From Colwellia psychrerythraea (GTDB lineage Bacteria > Pseudomonadota > Gammaproteobacteria > Enterobacterales > Alteromonadaceae), in assembly GCA_002163005.1 (NCBI GenBank), contig MAAF01000044.1:1-64000 (forward strand): a stretch of DNA of 64,000 bases, written 5' to 3'. The position numbers and the translations under genes are program-made. A model generated the notes under the pieces. That model was not told the DNA's origin. It did no database searches and saw only the letters and a program-made list of their open reading frames with translations. Within the stretch, counting starts at the first letter, position 1. Each line of letters starts with the position of its first letter. Shown here in pieces: positions 25,649-35,472 of the stretch.

Positions 25649-28105
25649 TTAAAAGCTATATGAAGCTCTTACGTAATATTCACGTCCAGCAAGTGAAAAT
25701 GGAAAGCTTGCCCAACCATATTTAAAACCAATCTCTGGGAAAATACCGCCAGCATCGCCCCATTCATCAGGATATTCATCCGTTAGGTTTAAAACACCGC
25801 CGCTGATGGCTAACTGATCTGTAACATTCCATCGAGCCGTTACATCAAATAAGTTTTTTGCGCCCCAAGTATTAGCGTCCGTACCATAAGCTGCAGTAGA
25901 TACTTCACCGTAATGAGTCATGCGACCCGTTACTGTCCAATTATCTAAATCCAACATGGCAGAGACACTTAATCTGTCTTGTGGCTGGCCTTTTTCGACT
26001 AATAATATCTGAGAAGCATCAAAAATAGTATCATCAGGGACTATTGTTGATGAAGTATTAATGTTACTTACTTCGGTATTATTATGATGATATGCAAGTT
26101 CGTAAACAACGCTACCTACGCTTTCTATGTCTTGGGTATATGAGTTTACCCAATCAAGGCCGAAGGTTTCAGTATCAGTGGCATTGGTGAAGATAGAAAC
26201 ATTCTTAACCCCATCTAATGCTTCGCCAGTGCCTGAATGGCTATCAAAGAAGCTATCGATTTCAGCGTTAATTCCGCGGGTAATATTGCCTGAATAAGCA
26301 ATGCGATCATCAATATTTATTTGATAGACATCAAGGGTCGATGAGTAATTGCCATTTTCATATACCAGACCAACAGAAATGTTGGTTGAGGTTTCTTCCT
26401 TAAGCTCTTTAAACTCAAGTTCTTGAGCAAGCGCATCATTTGGACGTAAAGTAACTAAATCAGCTAATTCACCATTATCTAATGAAATAGAGCGTTGGGT
26501 GAAATTAGACTGCTGCATACCAGGTGCTCGATAACCTGTTGAGGCTGAAGCACGAAGTGATAGATTATCCGTTAAGGTTAAATGCGTTGATAATTTACCA
26601 ATAACCGTGCTACCAAAGTCATCATAGTCTTCATAGCGAACCGCTGCAGCCACTAACCAGTCTGCAGATAAAGAGGTTTCAGTATCTAAATAAAGTGCAA
26701 AACTTTTTCTATCGGTATCTATTGCCATTTCTGGGCTATAACCTTGGAAGCCTTGCATACCAGGTGGGGTAATTTCGCCACCAGAACATGCTGTAAATGA
26801 TGGGTCACCTGTCGGGTTGACTGATTCACCACAAAGGGTGTCGCCCCGAGCATAAGTTACTTCATCACCAGCTTCTTGTTGATAACCATCTATTCTATAT
26901 TCTACGCCAATCGCGATAGAGGTTTCATCGTAAAGTCCAAAATCAACGGCGGTAACCGCGTCTAGATTAAAGGTAGTTTGACTAAAGACAAGGGCGCCAT
27001 CATAAGCTGATGTTGGGCTGTCTGGTCCATAACTGGCATTGAGAGAATTAAGGTTGCTGAATTCGAAACGGTTTTCACCGGTCACAATACTGGCATCAAT
27101 ATCCCAATCAGCCAATTCGGTTCTATAACCTACCGCCAAGGAGAAGTCTTCAGATTGAGTGCCTAATTGTGGTGTTATCCCGTCTGGAAATAATTGGCTC
27201 CATACACGATCTTCGGCAGCAGCACGGTAAAAACCGAGTGATTCGCCTTCTTTCGTAGTAAAACCACCAAAGGCATATAATTGACTACTTTCATCTAAAT
27301 CATAAGAAAAGTTTGCCCACAGGCTAGTCATTTCCGTTGGCGCTTCACCAACAAGTAATAACTGGCGAGGTTCGTCAATTGCATCAAACCACGTTGTTGG
27401 TGTTGCTCTATTCATTTCACCATTATCAGCATATTCCAAAGTAAGATTTAACATACCTTGATCGCCAATTTTAAAACCGTAATTGCCACCTAACTCAAAA
27501 CTTTCACCATCACCTTCACTGGTTTCGCCATATTGTGTCCAAACTGTGCCACCCTCATCACTCTTAAGAATAATGTTGATAACGCCAGCAATCGCATCAG
27601 AGCCATATTGAGCAGCCGCACCATCACGCAATATTTCAATGCGAGAAATAGCCGTCATAGGGATAGAGCTTAAATCTGTACCAGCACTGCCGCGACCAAC
27701 ATTCTCTTGTACTGCAACTACTGCTTGTTGATGACGACGCTTGCCGTTGATTAATACTAATACTTGATCAGGGCCTAGACTCCTTAGTGACGCTGGACGC
27801 ATAAGATCTTGGCCATCAGAAGTAGTGGTATTGTTCATATTAAATGAAGGGGCAAGTTTACGAAGCATATCTGGCGTGCTAGTCGCACCTGAGTTTCTAA
27901 TCGCTTCGGCTGAAATTATATCAATGGGTGCAGGGCTGTCAGCAACTGTACGGTTAGACATACGTGTGCCAACGGTGACTATACGTTCTATGTCTGACTT
28001 GTCAGCGCCAGCAGAAGTGTCCTTTTCAGCTGCAAAAGTTACCGTGCTACCTAAAGATAGGCAGACAGACAGTGCTAGCGTACTGTAGTTAAAACGTTTT
28101 TTCAT
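25649..28105 (-). CDS. TonB-dependent outer-membrane receptor
   Basis: An 818-residue receptor. Signal peptide 1-25 (ending TVTFA), a TonB-box-like segment (IERIVTVGTR, about 40-49), plug domain about 55-185 (PAPIDIISAEAIRNSG, VLVLINGKRRHQ, IEILRDGAAAQYGSDAIAGVINI), then a 22-strand barrel ending in an aromatic residue (YYVRASYSF). The RRHQQ and NVGRGSAGTDLSSIP plug features are common in receptors for complex organic substrates in Alteromonadales; the ligand is not known. A Cys pair lies in an extracellular loop near residues 430-445. Single gene, no adjacent ABC or degradative genes to suggest substrate. Confidence 0.92.
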   Translation of the reverse strand: MKKRFNYSTLALSVCLSLGSTVTFAAEKDTSAGADKSDIERIVTVGTRMSNRTVADSPAPIDIISAEAIRNSGATSTPDMLRKLAPSFNMNNTTTSDGQDLMRPASLRSLGPDQVLVLINGKRRHQQAVVAVQENVGRGSAGTDLSSIPMTAISRIEILRDGAAAQYGSDAIAGVINIILKSDEGGTVWTQYGETSEGDGESFELGGNYGFKIGDQGMLNLTLEYADNGEMNRATPTTWFDAIDEPRQLLLVGEAPTEMTSLWANFSYDLDESSQLYAFGGFTTKEGESLGFYRAAAEDRVWSQLFPDGITPQLGTQSEDFSLAVGYRTELADWDIDASIVTGENRFEFSNLNSLNASYGPDSPTSAYDGALVFSQTTFNLDAVTAVDFGLYDETSIAIGVEYRIDGYQQEAGDEVTYARGDTLCGESVNPTGDPSFTACSGGEITPPGMQGFQGYSPEMAIDTDRKSFALYLDTETSLSADWLVAAAVRYEDYDDFGSTVIGKLSTHLTLTDNLSLRASASTGYRAPGMQQSNFTQRSISLDNGELADLVTLRPNDALAQELEFKELKEETSTNISVGLVYENGNYSSTLDVYQINIDDRIAYSGNITRGINAEIDSFFDSHSGTGEALDGVKNVSIFTNATDTETFGLDWVNSYTQDIESVGSVVYELAYHHNNTEVSNINTSSTIVPDDTIFDASQILLVEKGQPQDRLSVSAMLDLDNWTVTGRMTHYGEVSTAAYGTDANTWGAKNLFDVTARWNVTDQLAISGGVLNLTDEYPDEWGDAGGIFPEIGFKYGWASFPFSLAGREYYVRASYSF

Positions 28106-28906
28106 GTTATAGACCCTTAAGTATTTTTATTAGGCTTGCTTTATAAGTGATAAATATTCATTTTTTGTTACTCATTAATCTTTTATGAGTTGTTCTATCT
28201 GAATTTATTATCGCAAGTAATGTGTAACATAAATGAAAACTTTCATTGGCGCAATACTCATAGTAGTGAATTATTATTAAGTCATACTGAATGGTTATTT
28301 AGTCAGCGATACGTTAGTGCATATAGTGTGTTATTTTCATTACAGAACCTGGTCCGATCTGATCGGTGTTTTGTGTGTCAATGAGGTTAAATCTTAAATT
28401 TTAAAATGAATGCATAATGAATAACTAAACAAAGTGGGCTGGATGTGCTTGTTTGTGTAAATTAAGTTGAGGCTTGATAGCTTTTATCTATCCGTATAAG
28501 GATAGCAGTGTAGATATAGACTTATGAAAGCAACGGTGAGCATTTTAATGACTGTTTAACTGTAATAGTCTAAATTAAGGAGAGATACTTACAGGCTATT
28601 ATTTACTCAGGCCAAGAAACACAACTAACGCTAAGTGACAATTAAGCTGTCAGGAGATAATCAAATCGTTGTATGTTAATGTTTACAATATTGTGGGGAG
28701 AAAAGCTTACAGTGGTGACTTATTTGTGTTTTTATTATTCTACATCAAAGAAGTTTTTAGGTAAAAATGCTTCCGATTTTTGGTTGGGCACTAAAAAAGC
28801 CAGTATTACTACTGGCTTTTCAATTTTATACTCGCTTTTGCAGAAAGGTATTTTACACTTTGTAGCTAGGCTAAAAAAGTGGCAAGCTACTTAACTTCTG
28901 TGAATT
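28106..28906. other. 800-bp noncoding flank left of the transposon
   Basis: No convincing gene in either strand. It holds the receptor promoter region, a short CTATCC...GGATAG hairpin near 28491-28508, and an orphan terminator at 28795-28820. Short open frames here cross the terminator or lack ribosome sites. Confidence 0.5.
28795..28820. terminator. Orphan terminator hairpin
   Basis: AAAAGCCAGTA (28795-28805), loop TTAC, TACTGGCTTTT (28810-28820). The stem is perfect but no gene on either strand obviously ends at it. It may close an unseen small RNA or a deleted gene. Confidence 0.8.
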
Positions 28907-29021
28907 ACAACGTTCTGTTGTACTATAATCTTTAATACATCTATTTTACACAAAACTATTGGCTACTAGGTTAATCCTTAACGTTTTCTTGTTAGTATTT
29001 TACATCTTTATTTTGTACTGG
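28907..29021 (+). repeat. Left transposon end with spaced TnsB-type sites
   Basis: Four related motifs: ACAACGTTCTGTTGTACTA (28907), ACATCTATTTTACAC (28937), AACGTTTTCTTGTTAGTA (28980) and ACATCTTTATTTTGTACTGG (29002). They are spaced by about 20-45 bp, as in one end of Tn7. Confidence 0.7.
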
Positions 29022-29080
29022 TTTTCTTGTGAATTAGATGTGCAGCAATTTATGTAGCCAGGTTGTAAGGGAATAAAACA

Positions 29081-29824
29081 TTGAAAAATACTTTATTTAG
29101 GTATTCTAGTCCAAGTAGTAAGTTCTTTTTAAATGAACTGACTAAGCGCGAGCTTTATTTTTCACATCCTTCTGATTTTAATGATCCGTTTGACTGCCAA
29201 ATGGAATATAAAAGAGCCCTAGAAGAAGCATTAGAACAAGCTAATTTAAAAGAATACTTTTCAAGTAAGGAGTTGAGTGAATTATTGGAGCATACTCTCA
29301 ATAATGTAGGAGTATGCTGCTTCAGTCGAGCTAAGAAAAATCAGTTAATGTGGTCTCATTATGCTGAAAAGCATACTGGCATTTGTCTTGGCTTTAATAG
29401 AGAAGTGCTAAGGCGAGATTTGTCTATTAATCTGATAAAAAATGTTGTTTATCAAGCATCACATCCACTTGATACAATGATTGGTCAGTTCCAAATACTA
29501 GCTATGGATGATGTGCCTGACATTAAAGCGCTGTTAAATACTTTTATATATCCACTACTAATAACGAAGTACTCATATTGGAAGTATGAGCGAGAGACTA
29601 GGTTCATTACTAAAAACTATGGTACGCAAAGTATCTCTAATAAGGCTATTCAGTCGTTAACACTTGGTCTTAAAATATCGAATGATATCAAAGGTAAAGT
29701 TTTTCGGTTGCTACAACAACCTGAGTGGTCGCATGTTAAAGTTTATCAAGCTAAGAAAGCTCAAGGTCGATTTGCTCTTGACTTTGATAGGCTATCTCAA
29801 AGTGGTGAATTAATATGCCAATAA
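29081..29824 (+). CDS. DUF2971 family protein, first gene of the tns operon
   Basis: A 247-residue protein with the DUF2971 landmarks LYFSHPSDFNDPFDC (residues 27-41), CCFSRAKKNQLMWSHYAEKHTGICLGF (about 78-104) and YSYWKYERETRFI. The family is of unknown activity and is often found in mobile or defence regions. The start is TTG with AAGGGA upstream. Its last codons overlap the tnsA start by 10 bp, so the two are translationally coupled, and it lies between the transposon end and tnsA, a position not seen in Tn7 itself. It could be a regulator, a toxin-like cargo or a transposition factor; no evidence decides. Confidence 0.82.
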   Translation: MKNTLFRYSSPSSKFFLNELTKRELYFSHPSDFNDPFDCQMEYKRALEEALEQANLKEYFSSKELSELLEHTLNNVGVCCFSRAKKNQLMWSHYAEKHTGICLGFNREVLRRDLSINLIKNVVYQASHPLDTMIGQFQILAMDDVPDIKALLNTFIYPLLITKYSYWKYERETRFITKNYGTQSISNKAIQSLTLGLKISNDIKGKVFRLLQQPEWSHVKVYQAKKAQGRFALDFDRLSQSGELICQ

Positions 29825-30453
29825 GAAAAATCCCGAAAAATTATAGTAACGTTACTGGTATTGCCGCTCATTCTAAAGCTACAGGACAAGCCATGTTTGA
29901 ATCTACTCTAGAGCGTGACTTTTTAATGCTATTAGAATTTGATAAAAACGTAGACAGCTTTGAAGTGCAACCGGTTAAGCTGCAATGGTTAAACGATTTG
30001 AATAAAAATCGATCATATACGCCAGATGTTTTAGTTTATTATAAAAAGAATAGACCGACACTATTTGAAGTTAAGTACCGAAGTGATATCAATAAAAACT
30101 GGGAAGTATTAAAACCAAAGTTTAAAGCTGCAATTCGTTTTTGTAAGGAAAATGGATGGAAATTTAAACTCATAACAGAAGTTGAAATCAGAACTGCATA
30201 TTTAGAGTCTGTTAAGTTTTTATTGCCATTTGTTCGACAAGGCGCTTCGAATGAAGATGATATGATGATTTTAGACGATAAACTTATCGAGCTAAAAACT
30301 ACGACACCCAAAGAGCTAATATCATCCATTTATAGTGATGAATGGAACCAAGCTGCTTTGTTACCAACTTTATGGTACCTAATCGGCAGTAGACAAATTC
30401 AAATAGATCTAACACCCAAAATAACCATGTCTAGCAAAATTTGGAAGAGATAA
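29815..30453 (+). CDS. tnsA: TnsA-like transposase endonuclease
   Basis: A 212-residue protein with the restriction-enzyme-like catalytic core of TnsA: SYTPDVLVYY with D71 and TLFEVKYRS with E85 and K87, preceded by a glutamate-bearing helix (FESTLERDFLMLLEF, 28-42). TnsA cuts the 5' ends of the element so that, together with TnsB, transposition is cut-and-paste. It is shorter than Tn7 TnsA (273 residues), mainly in the C-terminal TnsC-contact region. It overlaps the DUF2971 gene and is followed 6 bp later by tnsB. Confidence 0.9.
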   Translation: MPIRKIPKNYSNVTGIAAHSKATGQAMFESTLERDFLMLLEFDKNVDSFEVQPVKLQWLNDLNKNRSYTPDVLVYYKKNRPTLFEVKYRSDINKNWEVLKPKFKAAIRFCKENGWKFKLITEVEIRTAYLESVKFLLPFVRQGASNEDDMMILDDKLIELKTTTPKELISSIYSDEWNQAALLPTLWYLIGSRQIQIDLTPKITMSSKIWKR

Positions 30454-30459
30454 ATCAAT

Positions 30460-32328
30460 ATGGAATCATCAACGTTAATTAAAATAGAACCAGGTAAAAA
30501 AGTTTCATATAAAGGTGATAATTATCGAGTTGTCGAGCTTCTTAATTTAACTCAAATAAAGATTGTAAATGAAACCACTGGTATATCTTTTACTGTTTCT
30601 GTGGACGATATTGATATTCAAAAATTAGAATCAGCAGGTCACACTGACGAATTACTAAATATTACAGAGGAATCATGGAACCTTGCTAAGTCTCGCTTAA
30701 ACACGATAAAGCCTTTGTTAAACCTATCCAATCGTAGTCGTTCTGATGTAGAAAAGGCAGCAATTGGTAATAACCTACATACGAACACACTATATGGTTG
30801 GTTAAAATTATATGAAGCATCCGGCTTATTGTCATCGCTTTTACCTAAAGTTAGGCGAGATCGTGGTTCAACTAAGTTTGATGAAGAAATTGAAGAGCTG
30901 ATTAAACAGGCTATAGCAACAGAGTATTTAACCAAGCAAAAAAAATCACAAAGAATGGTCATTGATGAAGTTAAAAAACTGTGTAGAAAAGAAAATTTAA
31001 CGCCTCCCCACGATAATACTATTCGGAATAGGATAAAAGCACTATCTCCTGAGCTAGTAGCATCACGCAGACAAGGGCGTAAGGTCTCTGACAATACTTA
31101 CCGACCAATTCAGAAGAAGTTTCCAGGGGCGGATTGGCCATTAGCCGCGGTTCAAATTGACCATACTAAATTAGATATAATTTTAGTTGATGATTATTAC
31201 CGTAAAGCTATTGGCAGACCCTGGATAACACTAGCTTTTGATGTTTATAGTCGTATGGTTACTGGCTTTTATGTTTCCTTTGATCCCCCTAGTGCAATGA
31301 CTACAGGTTTATGTTTAATTCATTCTATTTTGCCAAAAGAAAAGTGGTTGGCAAAATATGATATCAACGGTGAATGGCCTCTTTGGGGATTACCGACCAA
31401 AATCCATGTTGATAATGCAAAAGAATTCCGCGGCAATATGCTTCAAAAAGCATGTGAGCAATACAATATCGATATTGAATGGAGACCTGTTGCTAGGCCA
31501 AACTTTGGTGCGCATGTAGAACGCGTACTTGGTACCTTTTCAAAAGAAATACATGCATTGCCAGGTTCTACTTTCTCGAATATATTTGAAAAAGGTGATT
31601 ATGATTCGGAATCAAAAGCATCTATGACGTTAAGAGAATTTGAACATTGGTTAGCTAATTATGTTGTTAATGTATATCACCAAAAAATTCATTCAATGAT
31701 AGGTATGACACCGGTCGCTAAATATAAGCAAGGTATTTTAGGCGATGAGTATAACCCTGGTTGCGGTTTACCTGCAAAAATTAGAGATGAAGAACGTTTA
31801 AAGTTTGATTTTATGCCGTACGAACTTCGTTCAATACTCGACTATGGTGTTGTTATTGATAAGGTTCATTATTATCATGACGTTTTACGACCTTGGATTA
31901 ATGCAGCAGAAGAGAACGAGCCAAGAAAAAAGCGTAAATTTATTTTTAGACGAGATCCTAGAGATATAAGCCAAATTTGGTTTTATGATCCCGAACTACA
32001 TTCACACTTTGCTATTCCGTATAGAGATACTTCGCACCCAGCGATAAGCATATGGGAACTAAGAGAAGCAGCCGCTAGGGCTGAAGCTCAAGGTAAAGAA
32101 ACTTTAAATGAACATGTCATTTTTGAAGCTTACGAAAAAATGAGGGAAATCGAGCAGGAAGCGGTTCATAAAACTAAAGTGGCGAGGCGATCAATACAAC
32201 GTAGAAAGATACATGCCAAAGTTGAAAAGCCGATACCAAAAAATATTGTTGCTGAACAGTTAGATACTAACGATGATATCCCTGAATTGGAAATTGAACC
32301 ATTTGATGAAATGGATGACTGGTCATGA
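30460..32328 (+). CDS. tnsB: TnsB-like DDE transposase
   Basis: A 622-residue Mu/Tn7-type transposase. N-terminal DNA-binding helices occupy residues about 70-200. The catalytic triad is visible: D234 (AVQIDHTKLD), D318 (KIHVDNAKEF) and E354 (HVERVLGTF), with 35 residues between the second Asp and the Glu as expected of retroviral-integrase-like folds. A Mu C-terminal-like domain follows, and an acidic tail (DDIPELEIEPFDEMDDWS) probably contacts TnsC. It should bind the repeated ACAACG/TTGTACT sites at both ends. Its stop overlaps the tnsC start (ATGA). Confidence 0.95.
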   Translation: MESSTLIKIEPGKKVSYKGDNYRVVELLNLTQIKIVNETTGISFTVSVDDIDIQKLESAGHTDELLNITEESWNLAKSRLNTIKPLLNLSNRSRSDVEKAAIGNNLHTNTLYGWLKLYEASGLLSSLLPKVRRDRGSTKFDEEIEELIKQAIATEYLTKQKKSQRMVIDEVKKLCRKENLTPPHDNTIRNRIKALSPELVASRRQGRKVSDNTYRPIQKKFPGADWPLAAVQIDHTKLDIILVDDYYRKAIGRPWITLAFDVYSRMVTGFYVSFDPPSAMTTGLCLIHSILPKEKWLAKYDINGEWPLWGLPTKIHVDNAKEFRGNMLQKACEQYNIDIEWRPVARPNFGAHVERVLGTFSKEIHALPGSTFSNIFEKGDYDSESKASMTLREFEHWLANYVVNVYHQKIHSMIGMTPVAKYKQGILGDEYNPGCGLPAKIRDEERLKFDFMPYELRSILDYGVVIDKVHYYHDVLRPWINAAEENEPRKKRKFIFRRDPRDISQIWFYDPELHSHFAIPYRDTSHPAISIWELREAAARAEAQGKETLNEHVIFEAYEKMREIEQEAVHKTKVARRSIQRRKIHAKVEKPIPKNIVAEQLDTNDDIPELEIEPFDEMDDWS

Positions 32329-33221
32329 GTTGTTATAAGCATTTAAGTGACAAAGCTATCGAGCAATTAAAACTTGATAATGACGCAAGAATTGAAAAAA
32401 TTCGGTCTGATCGTTGGATTGGTTATCCAAAAGCTAAGTCAGTATTAACTAAGTTAGATGACTTAATGTCATATCCACGTATTGAGCGAATGCCTAATAT
32501 GTTGATCGTTGGAGACACTAATAACGGAAAAACGCTGTTAACTAAACGTTTTTTGAAGCAATACCCTGCTAAAGATAACCCCGAAGGGGATGGGATATTT
32601 GCGCCTGTTTTACTTGTTCAAGCGCCACCAGTACCAGATGAAGGCCGTTTTTATAATGCAATTCTTGAATTGTTATTTGCTCCTTATAGGCCAAGTGAAC
32701 GTGTTGACAAAAAACAGTTTCAAGTGATTAAACTATTACGATACATAGGTACAAAAATACTGGTTATAGATGAAATTCATCATATTTTAGCTGGAAATTT
32801 GAATAGGCAACGTGCCTTTCTTAATGTGATTAAATATTTAGGGAATGAATTACAAATATCTATTGTAGGAGTGGGTACAAAAGATGCATTTCGTGCTTTA
32901 CAATCAGATCCTCAATTATCCAATCGATTTGAACCTGTATTGTTACCTCGATGGGAATTCAATCAAGATTTTTTGAGATTACTTGTCAGTTTCGAACGTA
33001 TGTTGCCATTAAATAAAGCCTCTAACTTACATGCTAAAAGTTTAGCTATGCGTCTTTTTTCAATGAGTGAGGGGTACATTGGTGAATTGTCTCGGATACT
33101 TAATGATGCAGCTGTTTATGCTGTTAAAAATAATATAGAAGAAATTACGCCTGTTGTATTAGATAAAATTGAATGGATTTCTCCTTCTCAGCGTAAACGT
33201 CAATTAGACGGGGCAATCTAA
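32325..33221 (+). CDS. tnsC: TnsC/TniB-like AAA+ ATPase
   Basis: A 298-residue AAA+ protein with Walker A VGDTNNGKT (62-70) and Walker B ILVIDEIHH (145-153), followed by a sensor segment (LQISIVGVGTKDAF). The size is close to TniB and the short TnsC of CRISPR-associated elements, smaller than Tn7 TnsC (555 residues). TnsC links target-site selection by TniQ to the TnsA-TnsB transposase. It overlaps tnsB by 4 bp and is followed by tniQ after 1 bp. Confidence 0.93.
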   Translation: MSCYKHLSDKAIEQLKLDNDARIEKIRSDRWIGYPKAKSVLTKLDDLMSYPRIERMPNMLIVGDTNNGKTLLTKRFLKQYPAKDNPEGDGIFAPVLLVQAPPVPDEGRFYNAILELLFAPYRPSERVDKKQFQVIKLLRYIGTKILVIDEIHHILAGNLNRQRAFLNVIKYLGNELQISIVGVGTKDAFRALQSDPQLSNRFEPVLLPRWEFNQDFLRLLVSFERMLPLNKASNLHAKSLAMRLFSMSEGYIGELSRILNDAAVYAVKNNIEEITPVVLDKIEWISPSQRKRQLDGAI

Positions 33222-33222
33222 A

Positions 33223-34212
33223 ATGTTGTCCGGTGAGTTATGGCCAGCTCATCCACATCCTTATGCTGGAGAGTGCTTATCTTCATGGATAGTCAGGACA
33301 GCCCATCATAATGGCTTAAAAGTACAAACATTTTCAGATCTTACATTTGGTAAACATAATCAAATTTGGAATAGAGATATTGATAAATTAGCACCAGACT
33401 TGGTAATGAAAATTATGTCTAGTTTTACCTCTACATCAAGAGCTATAACCAATAAAACTACGCTTAATTTATATACAAATAGACTATTTCCTACGATCAG
33501 ACCATCGGGCATATTACGGTGGGTAAACCCTTTAGTGCTACATCATAGAAAACACACTGCATTCGGTATGCAATATTGTCCAGTATGTTTGTCTGAAGAT
33601 AAAGAACCGTATTTTCGTATTGCATGGCGATTAGCTATTTATACGTTTTGCCCAATTCATAAGGTAATGATGAAGGATCATTGTAAGTGTGGCGCAAGTG
33701 TTAATTTTCATCGAATTGAGCTAGGTAAAGCTAACATTATTGATGTAGGAACACTTGATGAATGTTGGCAATGTGGTAGTAAATTAAGTGATATAGCAGT
33801 ACGTACAATTGACCTTAGACCTAAATCTGTTTTTAGTATATGGAATCGAGTGCTAGGAGTTATTCAGAGAAGCTTTGTTAATTCAGGGCCAATAAATTAC
33901 AACCGTTTAATTCTAGTACACCAAATTTGTAAAATTATCGCATCGAAACGTTTCAACCATAATATCCAGTCTTATATTTGTGATAAATCAGCTATGCCAT
34001 TTTGTGATATTAGTGAGAAGACATATTTCGAGCAACATAACGTTTATGAACGGCATTATATCTTACAGTTGGCATGGTGGTTAATTGGTAATACACCAAG
34101 AAAGCTAGAGGAGTCGCTAAAATGTAATGCACTGAAAGTTAATTATTTATATAGGGATTCTCAGGAACATTTCTTGCGCCAATTATTTTCCTTAAGCTCT
34201 GGTAAACTATGA
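33223..34212 (+). CDS. tniQ: TniQ/TnsD-like target-selection protein
   Basis: A 329-residue TniQ-family protein: N-terminal ELWPAHPHPYAGECLSSWIVRTAHHNGL is diagnostic, and the zinc ligands run C119xxC122, C143xxH146, C154xC156 and C181xxC184. Tn7 TnsD is 508 residues and reads glmS with its C-terminal half; this protein is much shorter, closer to Tn5053-type TniQ. If it selects the site at the lipA 3' end, the DNA-reading part must lie in the roughly 145 residues after the zinc region. It is last in the operon; the metallophosphoesterase gene converges on it 3 bp away. Confidence 0.9.
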   Translation: MLSGELWPAHPHPYAGECLSSWIVRTAHHNGLKVQTFSDLTFGKHNQIWNRDIDKLAPDLVMKIMSSFTSTSRAITNKTTLNLYTNRLFPTIRPSGILRWVNPLVLHHRKHTAFGMQYCPVCLSEDKEPYFRIAWRLAIYTFCPIHKVMMKDHCKCGASVNFHRIELGKANIIDVGTLDECWQCGSKLSDIAVRTIDLRPKSVFSIWNRVLGVIQRSFVNSGPINYNRLILVHQICKIIASKRFNHNIQSYICDKSAMPFCDISEKTYFEQHNVYERHYILQLAWWLIGNTPRKLEESLKCNALKVNYLYRDSQEHFLRQLFSLSSGKL

Positions 34213-34215
34213 TAT

Positions 34216-35394
34216 TTACAATTTTATGAAAACGTTCTTTTTTTCTAAAAATTTAATAAAACTCTGTTTTTGTGAAGCATTGTTATCTTGTGTTCTTCGT
34301 TGCTTTTTCTCGAATAATAACTGTGTGCAGTAACTGGTTTTGTCAAAGCCTGTAATTCGATCAAAAAATTTTTCAGCAGTCTTTATTCCAAACTTTTCAA
34401 TAATAATTTTTTGATTGGTTATTTGATACGTTTCATCTAACATAACCCATTCTTTGTCTCCTTTATATTTTATTAAACCACCTAACCCTTGATATTTTGG
34501 AACAAATGCTATCTTTTTTCTTATATCTAAAAGCTCAGCTAGCATTCGCTTATAAGCTCTTTGTTTTGCTGCTTCAAAATGAAATGCCGCAGAACCATTC
34601 ATTTTGTTATTAGAAATGTCGATATTAAAATGATGGTCTACTTTAGTTTCTCGGTGGCAATGGTGATTATCATTGCAAGGAACACATATATCACACCCAT
34701 TTGAGTAATATGCAGCATCAATAGAGCGATCTTCAAACGTTTTACTTTTACGTGATAACTTTGTCTTATAGCTGTAATTACGCTTCATCATTTCTGCAAT
34801 ACTGTATTGATAATCATCATTGGGAGGGGTAAAACCTTTATGGATTGCTTGACCTAATATGTTTCCACATTCGTCAAATAGATGCTCACAAGTAGAAATT
34901 GCTAAAGCACATGAGATATCGTAAATACCAACGGGATCGAATAACCTGTGCCCATGTAAATGTCCGTGAAACACTGCTACAGCATTACTTTTAAGGGTTA
35001 GCTCTGCTGTATTTATGGCGCAATGGTGCCAGTCGTAATGCGGCATATCTTTGAAACCTGTTGGAGGATAATGAGACACCACAATATCTAAGTTCTGACT
35101 ACACATGACATCATGTAATTGCCAATCGTATCCACCGATTCTGAGCCCGTCTATTTCAATTATTTTACCGTCTATCATATGAGGCATATCTGCAAGAGGT
35201 ATTGTTCTCAAATCATGGTTTCCACTAACGGCATAAACCTTGATCCCCTGTTCAAGGATACTTTTAAAAGTAGCCGGAATAGTTTTTTTCAAACAATTAT
35301 CCCCCATCAGTATTAATGCAGTAGGTTTTAATTTATAGCAGGCTTCTATTAAAGGCGTAATTACACCATGGGGATCAAAAGCAAAAATAATCAA
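34216..35394 (-). CDS. Metallophosphoesterase with Cys/His-rich C-terminal region (transposon cargo)
   Basis: Residues 1-160 show the calcineurin-like metal site: DPHG (7-10), GDN (31-33), GNHD (58-61), SHYPP (107-111) and GHLHGH (144-149). The second half is unfamiliar and holds a tight cysteine/histidine cluster (CDICVPCNDNHHCHRE, about 234-249) that may bind a metal. It could be a nuclease or cyclic-nucleotide/protein phosphatase; none can be chosen. It begins at the left of the cargo block and runs opposite to the tns operon. A divergent promoter region of 162 bp separates it from the HTH-like gene. Confidence 0.75.
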   Translation of the reverse strand: MIIFAFDPHGVITPLIEACYKLKPTALILMGDNCLKKTIPATFKSILEQGIKVYAVSGNHDLRTIPLADMPHMIDGKIIEIDGLRIGGYDWQLHDVMCSQNLDIVVSHYPPTGFKDMPHYDWHHCAINTAELTLKSNAVAVFHGHLHGHRLFDPVGIYDISCALAISTCEHLFDECGNILGQAIHKGFTPPNDDYQYSIAEMMKRNYSYKTKLSRKSKTFEDRSIDAAYYSNGCDICVPCNDNHHCHRETKVDHHFNIDISNNKMNGSAAFHFEAAKQRAYKRMLAELLDIRKKIAFVPKYQGLGGLIKYKGDKEWVMLDETYQITNQKIIIEKFGIKTAEKFFDRITGFDKTSYCTQLLFEKKQRRTQDNNASQKQSFIKFLEKKNVFIKL

Positions 35395-35472
35395 ATATAA
35401 TTCAACAAAGTTTGTAAAATATATTGAGAATAATAGCGAATATTTTTTAAAACGTAATGATTTTTTATCGAT

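Noticed and set aside
28673-28894. 73-codon open frame left of the transposon
   Set aside because: It runs straight through a perfect terminator hairpin (28795-28820) and has no recognisable protein character.
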